Origin: Lachnospiraceae bacterium
Lineage (GTDB): Bacteria > Bacillota > Clostridia > Lachnospirales > Lachnospiraceae
Length of the DNA: 27,595 nt
Direction: 5' to 3'
Assembly: GCA_900770225.1 (NCBI GenBank)
Contig: CAAGJU010000100.1
Span: 1 to 27,595, forward strand
This document shows, one piece after another, positions 22,485 to 27,595 of this stretch. Both the position numbers and the translations under genes were made by a program. Under the pieces are notes generated by a model. That model saw nothing but the letters and a program-made list of their open reading frames with translations. It had not been told where the DNA came from and made no database searches. Each line of letters opens with the position of its first letter. The stretch's first letter is position 1.

Positions 22485-23354
22485 ATGAATTACATGGAGA
22501 AAATTGAAGCAAGGATGTCAACCCGTGAATTTAAGAAGAAGGAACTTTCCGATAAGCAGATCGACAGTATCAAAAAAGCGTTTCTTGATACGATGCGGCT
22601 GGATAAGGATATCGATGTCAGCCTGCAGATTGTCGGCGGCGATGCAGGTATTCGACTGGAAGGTCTGGCGGGCTATGGCGGCAATTCTTTTATGGCGCCG
22701 AATTATCTGGTGATTCTCTCAGATCAGAAGCCCGGCTATATGGAGAATACCGGCTATCTGACAGAGGATCTTATCCTGTCGCTGACGGAGATGGGCATTG
22801 ACTGCTGCTGGATCACGGTCAACGACAGCGAATATGTGAAGACAGCGCTTCGCATCGATTCCATGAAGGAAATCACGGCACTTGTCGCTGTGGGAGAGGG
22901 AAAGAAGGAGCGCGGCCTGAAGAGACTGGATATCTTCAATCCTTCCAATGTGAAATATACGGAGCGAGAAGGCCATGTGGCACCGAAGATCGCACAGGAT
23001 GACATCGCATACTATGGTGTCTGGGGCAATCCGGTCGACTGGAGCGATACGAGAATAGCACCGCAGGTGGACCATGCGATCTACGCAGCTTCGCTGGCAC
23101 CGAGCTTCCTGAATCGTCAGCCGTACCGCTATATTTTCAGCAATAAGATCCTCGTACTCCTTGCCAAGAAGGAGGAAATGGTAAATGAAAATGACACGCT
23201 GCTGGATATCGGCGCTACGATGCTGAATTTTGCCGCGGTGATCAGGGATGAAAACGGCTCGGACGGTTCATGGCATCTGGGTGTGCCGACGACGATCGGT
23301 GATACGAAAAAGCCGGAGGAGTATGAGATCGTCGCGTGGTTTGATCTGTCCTGA
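22485..23354 (+). CDS. Nitroreductase-family protein
   Basis: The 289-residue protein looks like a flavin-dependent nitroreductase-fold enzyme of the larger two-domain kind often called putative TM nitroreductase. It opens with MNYMEKIEARMSTREFKKKELSDKQI, where the STREF segment is the usual FMN-contact start. A central GLAGYGGNSFMAPNYLVI and TEDLILSLTEMGIDCCWI resemble the family's helix for FMN and dimer contacts. A second related half follows, with DHAIYAASLAPSFLNRQPYRYIF. The substrate cannot be told. The ATG at 22485 follows GGAGG; an in-frame ATG at 22464 would add seven residues. It stands alone between hicAB and the phosphohexomutase gene. Confidence 0.85.
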   Translation: MNYMEKIEARMSTREFKKKELSDKQIDSIKKAFLDTMRLDKDIDVSLQIVGGDAGIRLEGLAGYGGNSFMAPNYLVILSDQKPGYMENTGYLTEDLILSLTEMGIDCCWITVNDSEYVKTALRIDSMKEITALVAVGEGKKERGLKRLDIFNPSNVKYTEREGHVAPKIAQDDIAYYGVWGNPVDWSDTRIAPQVDHAIYAASLAPSFLNRQPYRYIFSNKILVLLAKKEEMVNENDTLLDIGATMLNFAAVIRDENGSDGSWHLGVPTTIGDTKKPEEYEIVAWFDLS

Positions 23355-23371
23355 AAGCGGAGACCCCGGTT

Positions 23372-23420
23372 GGGGAGCCACCATGTGTTTCATGACTCTG
23401 ACAGTGTCTGAACGATAATG
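23372..23420. repeat. Degenerate partial copy of the window-end repeat
   Basis: Positions 23372-23420 align with about 111-159 of the left-end repeat. They share CCATGTGTT and CAGTGTCTGAAC (23402-23413 versus 141-152) at constant spacing. The hairpin core of the repeat is absent here. Confidence 0.65.
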
Positions 23421-23447
23421 AACAATTTCCTGCAGGGGCTGCCGAAC

Positions 23448-23476
23448 TTTTCAATTTTCTGTAATTATAGTATGAT
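23448..23476 (+). promoter_or_regulatory. Candidate promoter for the phosphohexomutase gene
   Basis: TTTTCA (23448-23453) and TATGAT (23471-23476) are spaced by 17 bases. Both are modest matches; TATAGT at 23466-23471 is an alternative -10. Confidence 0.4.
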
Positions 23477-23618
23477 GAAACATGATTGAATTGGAAAAAC
23501 AGCTGCCTGCTTACGAAAAAAATCAGGGGATGCAATAGAAGAAGCGTGCCGTATAGGCAGGCACAGCAGCATCGAAACTTGTACCTTAGACCCATGTGAG
23601 AAAGGACGGGTGTGGCAA

Positions 23619-25301
23619 ATGTATCAGGATGATTACAAACGCTGGCTGAATGCGGATCTGATCGATTTCGATCTGAAAAAGGAACTGCGTGACATTGAAG
23701 GTGACGACGATGCGATCAAGGATCGTTTCGCTGTGGCGCTGCAGTTCGGTACGGCGGGACTTCGCGGTGTCCTGGGCGCAGGAACAAACCGCATGAATAT
23801 CTGGGTTGTACGCCAGGCGACACAGGGAGTGGCCGACTGGGTAAAGACACAGGGCGGCACACAGACAGTGGCGATCAGCTATGATTCCCGTCTGAAAGGC
23901 TGGAATTTTGCGAGGGACGCAGCAGGCGTTCTCGCGGCGAACGGAATCCATGTCAGGATTTACGATGAGCTGATGCCGGTTCCCGCACTTTCCTTTGCTA
24001 CGAGATATTACAAATGCAATGCCGGCATCATGGTGACGGCATCCCATAATCCTTCCAAGTACAATGGATACAAAGCATACGGCCCTGACGGATGTCAGAT
24101 GACCGATGAGGCGGCGGCTGTCGTATACGCGCAGATCCAGAAGACGGATGTGCTGACAGGTGCCAAATACATGAGCTTTGCAGAGGGCGTGGAAAAGGGA
24201 CTGATCCGGTTCGTTGGCAACGACTGCAAGGAAGCCCTTTATCAGGCCATTGAGTCCCGCCAGGTTCGTCCGGGCCTTTGCAAAACGGCCGGCCTGAAGC
24301 TGGTTTATTCCCCGCTGAACGGCACCGGCCTCGTTCCGGTCACCCGTGTCCTTCAGGACATCGGCATTACGGATATCACCATTGTTCCGGAGCAGGAATA
24401 TCCGAACGGCTATTTTACCACCTGCTCATATCCGAACCCGGAGATCTATGCCGCACTGGAAAAAGGTCTGGAGCTCGCAAAGGAAACGGGCGCGGATCTG
24501 ATGCTTGCGACCGATCCGGACGCGGACCGTGTCGGCATTGCCATGAAGTGTCCGGACGGCACCTATGAGCTGGTATCGGGCAATGAGATGGGTGTGCTGC
24601 TCCTCGACTATATCTGCGCAGGCAGGATCGAAAAAGGAACGATGCCCGACAGACCTGTGGCGGTGAAATCCATCGTGTCAACGCCGCTGGCAAACCTCGT
24701 CGCTGAGCACTACGGCGTTGAGATGCGCGAGACGCTGACCGGATTCAAGTGGATCGGCGACCAGATCGCACAGCTTGAGGCAGCGGGTGAAGTGGATCGG
24801 TTTATTTTTGGATTCGAGGAGAGTTACGGATACCTCGCCGGACCGTATGTGCGTGATAAGGACGCCGTGATCGGTTCGATGCTGATCTGCGAGATGGCGG
24901 CTTACTACCGCAGCATCGGAAGCTCCATTAAGCAGCGTCTGGAAGAAATCTACGCGCAGTACGGCCGCTACCTGAACAAGGTTGACAGCTATGAATTCCC
25001 GGGACTTTCCGGCATGGACAAGATGGCCGGCATCATGGAGAACCTGAGAAAAAATCCGCCGGCTGATTTCAGCGGCGATAAGGTTGTGCAGGTAGTCGAT
25101 TACGAGAAGCCGGAGGAGACAGGACTGCCGAAGGCCAACGTCCTGATCTACAAGCTGGCAGACGGCGCTTCTGTCGTTGTCCGTCCTTCAGGCACAGAGC
25201 CGAAGATCAAGACATACTTTACGACAAAGGGCAAAGATCTGGCGGAGGCGCAGGCAGAGAAGGACAAGCTCACGGAGGCCGTGAAACCGATTCTGTCCTG
25301 A
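23619..25301 (+). CDS. pgcA: Phosphoglucomutase/phosphomannomutase
   Basis: This alpha-D-phosphohexomutase interconverts glucose 1-phosphate and glucose 6-phosphate (possibly also the mannose phosphates), linking glucan breakdown to glycolysis and to sugar-nucleotide synthesis. The catalytic phosphoserine is S142 in TASHNPSKYNGYK. The magnesium loop is DPDADR (D299, D301, D303), the sugar-binding loop is GFEESYGY, and the C-terminal phosphate site is RPSGTEPK. The 560-residue length fits the PgcA-type enzymes of Firmicutes. I start at ATG 23619; a GTG at 23610 would add three residues and lies closer to the AAAGGA. The symbol is given by family resemblance, and true sugar preference is not readable. 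Confidence 0.93.
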   Translation: MYQDDYKRWLNADLIDFDLKKELRDIEGDDDAIKDRFAVALQFGTAGLRGVLGAGTNRMNIWVVRQATQGVADWVKTQGGTQTVAISYDSRLKGWNFARDAAGVLAANGIHVRIYDELMPVPALSFATRYYKCNAGIMVTASHNPSKYNGYKAYGPDGCQMTDEAAAVVYAQIQKTDVLTGAKYMSFAEGVEKGLIRFVGNDCKEALYQAIESRQVRPGLCKTAGLKLVYSPLNGTGLVPVTRVLQDIGITDITIVPEQEYPNGYFTTCSYPNPEIYAALEKGLELAKETGADLMLATDPDADRVGIAMKCPDGTYELVSGNEMGVLLLDYICAGRIEKGTMPDRPVAVKSIVSTPLANLVAEHYGVEMRETLTGFKWIGDQIAQLEAAGEVDRFIFGFEESYGYLAGPYVRDKDAVIGSMLICEMAAYYRSIGSSIKQRLEEIYAQYGRYLNKVDSYEFPGLSGMDKMAGIMENLRKNPPADFSGDKVVQVVDYEKPEETGLPKANVLIYKLADGASVVVRPSGTEPKIKTYFTTKGKDLAEAQAEKDKLTEAVKPILS

Positions 25302-25325
25302 TACCGCGATATCAGCCATTTACAG

Positions 25326-25395
25326 CCGGCGGTAGAAAAACTGCCGCCGGTATAAATGTCAGCTCTGACAGTAACTTGTACAGTGACGGCTGTCA
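25326..25395. other. Inverted repeats between pgcA and deoD
   Basis: CCGGCGG (25326-25332) pairs with CCGCCGG (25344-25350) but lacks a T-tract. TGTCAG (25357-25362) pairs with CTGACA (25365-25370) around CT. CTGACAG (25365-25371) can instead pair with CTGTCAG (25389-25395). The last two foldings exclude each other, so the deoD leader may switch between them. It matches no riboswitch I recognise. Confidence 0.5.
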
Positions 25396-25523
25396 GGATT
25401 AACGGCAGTCCGGATGGCAGTTTACACAATGACAATGAGAACTGCTTGTACGAAAGACAGGAAGGCGGCAGCCGCCGCTGTACCTGCCTGATGACACGGC
25501 AGAACACAGGAGGACATACAATC

Positions 25524-26261
25524 ATGGGAACACCATCAATTTCTGCGTGCATGGAGATCAAGGACGGTACGCATCCCGCAAAAATCGTTCTGATGCCCGG
25601 CGATCCGCTTCGCGCCAAATATGTAGCGGATACCTATCTGGAGAATCCGGTTTTATTCAATGATGTGCGTGCGATGTACGGATATACCGGAATGTATGAC
25701 GGTGTGGAAGTTTCCGTCATGGGCAGCGGCATGGGAATTCCGTCGATGAGCCTGTACGCGCATGAACTCTTCACACAGTTCGGCGTGGAGGGAATCATCC
25801 GCATCGGCTCTGCAGGCGGCGTAGGCGATACTGTCAATGTGCGCGATATCGTGGTTGCCATGAGTGCATCGACGAACTCCGCAGCGCCCGAGAGATACGG
25901 CCTGCCGGGACATATCGCTCCCACGGCTGACTGGGACATGCTTCGCACAGCTGTGAAGATCGCGGATGACATGAAGCTCCGCACTTCTGTGGGCTCCGTG
26001 TATTCTTCTGATTTCTTCTACTATCCTGATCCTGAGGTCGCGAAGAAGGAGCGTGAAGCAGGCCTTCTGGCTGTCGAGATGGAGACGGCCGGTCTCTACA
26101 CAGAGGCGATGTACTGCCATAAGAAGGCGCTCGGCCTGTTCACGGTTTCCGATCACCTCTTCAAGCCGGAACACCTGACGCCGGAAGAGATCCGCACATC
26201 GTTCAACGACATGATGGTGATCGCGCTTAAGACGGCAGCGGAGATCACAAAGAAGCTGTAA
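25524..26261 (+). CDS. deoD: Purine-nucleoside phosphorylase (DeoD type)
   Basis: DeoD splits purine (deoxy)nucleosides with phosphate, releasing base and (deoxy)ribose 1-phosphate, which feeds purine salvage. The 245-residue length is normal for the hexameric family. Signatures are MPGDPLRAK near the start, GSGMGIPS, IRIGSAGGVG (phosphate and ribose contacts), VEMETAGLY and TVSDHL, with the catalytic Asp in the last. The ATG at 25524 follows AGGAGG at ten bases; the longer in-frame frame from 25356 has no family resemblance. The freed hypoxanthine or guanine would be used by the hpt product in the same window. Confidence 0.97.
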   Translation: MGTPSISACMEIKDGTHPAKIVLMPGDPLRAKYVADTYLENPVLFNDVRAMYGYTGMYDGVEVSVMGSGMGIPSMSLYAHELFTQFGVEGIIRIGSAGGVGDTVNVRDIVVAMSASTNSAAPERYGLPGHIAPTADWDMLRTAVKIADDMKLRTSVGSVYSSDFFYYPDPEVAKKEREAGLLAVEMETAGLYTEAMYCHKKALGLFTVSDHLFKPEHLTPEEIRTSFNDMMVIALKTAAEITKKL

Positions 26262-26286
26262 CAGATTTTTTATTCACGAAAAAACA

Positions 26287-26326
26287 GAGCCAGCTGTGCA
26301 GGCTGTTTCAGCCTGTCAGCTGGCTC
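26287..26326. terminator. Shared terminator between convergent deoD and murI
   Basis: GAGCCAGCTG (26287-26296) pairs with CAGCTGGCTC (26317-26326), with inner AGGCTG (26300-26305)/CAGCCT (26309-26314). Read on the - strand it is followed by TGTTTTTTCG, a good terminator for murI. On the + strand it lacks an immediate T-tract. Confidence 0.85.
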
Positions 26327-26370
26327 GTATGTTTCGCAATCATTACGAATAAACACGCATGCATAAGCAG

Positions 26371-26462
26371 ATGATGCGGGTGTCATAAGTATGATAACAG
26401 TGTCAATAAGTCATTCACCCAGTTTTATACAAGTGCAACGTGGGTAATGACTGATGACATTG
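26371..26462. repeat. 92-bp dispersed palindromic repeat, copy B (inverted relative to copy A)
   Basis: It aligns along its full length with the reverse complement of 11913-12004 at about 88% identity. It lies between the murI stop and the shared terminator, so in murI RNA it appears in the same sense as copy A in cca RNA. The inner stem is weaker here (TTACCCAC/CTGGGTGA on the - strand). Confidence 0.85.
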
Positions 26463-26468
26463 CTGTCA

Positions 26469-27344
26469 TCAGATAAGCGCATCATACATGCTGCGGTAGA
26501 GACGAAGCTCCTCCGGGGTATTCTGGCTCGACAGAAAAATAATCCGGCCGTTTTCGGTATTCTGGGCTATAGAAGTCTGCTTGTCTGCGGCTTGTTGAAA
26601 TTCCTGCTGTCCTGTTTCGACCGATCCTTCTTCCGTAAGCAGACCGCGCTGCCGCAGGCGCCGGTGAAGCTGCCGGGCTGTGCCGGCACCGCCGTCAAAA
26701 AGCGGGATATTTCCCATGACCCGGCGGATCTGCTCCCGGACAAAGGGATAGTGCGTGCAGCCGAGGACAATGGCATCTGCCTTCCCGAGATAGGGACTGA
26801 GCAGTTCGGAGAGCAGGGCTGTCAGATCAGGGTCCTGCAGGTGACCTTTCTCGATCCGGGCGGCAAGGCCGGGGCACATGACGGGAATAAATTCCGCTTC
26901 TCCGGCCAGTTCACTGGAGAGGCGGGCATATTTTTCAAGTTTGAGCGTGGCGGGCGTCGCCATGACGAGGATTTTTCCGTGAGGAAACGCCTCGGCGGCA
27001 GGACGGATCGCCGGTTCCACACCGATGACGGGCAGAAGACTGTCATAACGGCTGCGCACCAGACTCACTGCCGCGCTGGTTGCTGTGTTGCAGGCGATGA
27101 CGAGCGCCTTGATGCCGCGGCTGACAAGGAAATCGACGGACTGCATCGTAAGAGAGCGGATTTCGTCGATAGATTTTTCTCCGTAGGGGGCATTGGCGGA
27201 ATCGCCGTAATAGAGGTAGTTTTCTGCGGGAAGTTCTTTCGTCAGCTCTCTGAGCACGGAGATGCCGCCGAGGCCGGAGTCAAAAACGCCGATGCATCCC
27301 TTAGGGATGTATAGCTGTTCTGTTTGTTGAAAATTGTTGCTCAT
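26469..27344 (-). CDS. murI: Glutamate racemase
   Basis: MurI interconverts L- and D-glutamate, supplying D-Glu for peptidoglycan. Both catalytic cysteines are present: C85 in ACNTATS and C196 in GCTHYP. The N-terminal GVFDSGLGG and YYGDSANAPYG motifs are typical. At 291 residues it is slightly longer than the usual 265-275; the excess is at the C-terminus (about residues 233-275, Gln-rich). The ATG at 27344 has no strong ribosome binding site, but no better start lies before the conserved VFDSG. The gene converges on deoD and carries a dispersed repeat in its 3' untranslated region. Confidence 0.96.
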   Translation of the reverse strand: MSNNFQQTEQLYIPKGCIGVFDSGLGGISVLRELTKELPAENYLYYGDSANAPYGEKSIDEIRSLTMQSVDFLVSRGIKALVIACNTATSAAVSLVRSRYDSLLPVIGVEPAIRPAAEAFPHGKILVMATPATLKLEKYARLSSELAGEAEFIPVMCPGLAARIEKGHLQDPDLTALLSELLSPYLGKADAIVLGCTHYPFVREQIRRVMGNIPLFDGGAGTARQLHRRLRQRGLLTEEGSVETGQQEFQQAADKQTSIAQNTENGRIIFLSSQNTPEELRLYRSMYDALI

Positions 27345-27390
27345 AATCTATACTGTCCGTTGCATATACAGTTCTGTGGTATCATTTGCC

Positions 27391-27419
27391 ATTATATGCC
27401 GGACACAGAAAGTTGTCGA
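27391..27419 (-). promoter_or_regulatory. Promoter of murI
   Basis: On the - strand, TCGACA (27419-27414) and TATAAT (27396-27391) are spaced by 17 bases. The start near 27384 gives a leader of about 40 bases. Confidence 0.65.
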
Positions 27420-27457
27420 CCGGTTTTCACCGCTGTGAAGTCTCCGCAGTTACAATG

Positions 27458-27588
27458 CAGACACTATCGGAGCCATGGAACACATGGAGACTCCCAAGCC
27501 GAGACCTCCGCAGGCGTCGGTGGTTGGCGAATCCGAGGCGAAGCCGATGGATGAGCTTACCACCGCTACGCCGAGGACAAGCGAGAGC
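27458..27588. repeat. Dispersed hairpin-forming repeat, right copy (inverted)
   Basis: This is the inverted partner of 19-149, with about 94% identity over 131 bases and only one mismatch in the roughly 90 bases that contain the hairpin core. It lies upstream of the murI promoter and runs almost to the end of the window. Confidence 0.85.
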
Positions 27589-27595
27589 GTGTCGA

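Noticed and set aside
25302..25523. Purine riboswitch upstream of deoD
   Set aside because: The conserved three-way junction and loop sequences of the purine aptamer were not found.
1..27595. Composite transposon bounded by the window-end inverted repeats
   Set aside because: No transposase or integrase is present and the interior is mostly core housekeeping genes in conserved order. A dispersed repeat, or a contig break at a repeat, is more likely.

Overview
The window reads as chromosomal DNA from a strictly anaerobic, low-oxygen-adapted Firmicute of the class Clostridia, most likely Lachnospiraceae-like. This is inferred from gene content and order, not from a marker search. The evidence is an oxygen-sensitive class III ribonucleotide reductase with its activase, a reverse rubrerythrin, a short eukaryote/archaea-like prolyl-tRNA synthetase, and the Firmicutes core block hup-rqcP-divIC-tilS-hpt-ftsH. 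About 20 protein genes and one tRNA gene are supported. Most run on the + strand; nrdG and murI run on the - strand.

Layout. 1-155 holds one copy of a dispersed, hairpin-forming repeat; a nearly identical inverted copy closes the window (27458-27588). 377-3388 encodes an unusual TPR / acidic-repeat / AAA ATPase of unknown function. 3437-3713 holds a multi-branched palindromic element with a partial second copy. rsmA (rRNA methylation) and a reverse rubrerythrin (peroxide defence) follow. nrdG (-) and nrdD (+) lie apart, separated by a Phd-Doc toxin-antitoxin pair and proS. cca (tRNA CCA addition) is next, with a 92-bp repeat in its leader.

13472-18728 is the housekeeping block: HU protein, RqcP (ribosome quality control), DivIC (division), TilS (tRNA-Ile2 lysidine), Hpt (purine salvage) and FtsH (membrane protease). 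The sporulation genes usually embedded in this block (yabP, yabQ, spoIIE) are absent, which suggests a non-sporulating lineage. A cytoplasmic GH13 amylase-family enzyme, tRNA-Leu(UAA), an AT-rich HicA-HicB pair with a clear operator/promoter, a nitroreductase-family protein, an alpha-phosphohexomutase, the nucleoside phosphorylase deoD and glutamate racemase murI complete the window.

Functional themes are translation and tRNA maturation (rsmA, proS, cca, rqcP, tilS, tRNA-Leu), anaerobic DNA precursor supply (nrdD/nrdG, hpt, deoD), carbohydrate metabolism (GH13, phosphoglucomutase), the cell envelope (divIC, ftsH, murI) and two toxin-antitoxin pairs. No phage, transposase, CRISPR array or rRNA gene is visible. 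The most unusual content is intergenic: several families of structured repeats. The best is a roughly 183-nt three-armed palindromic element whose partial copy carries a compensatory base-pair change.
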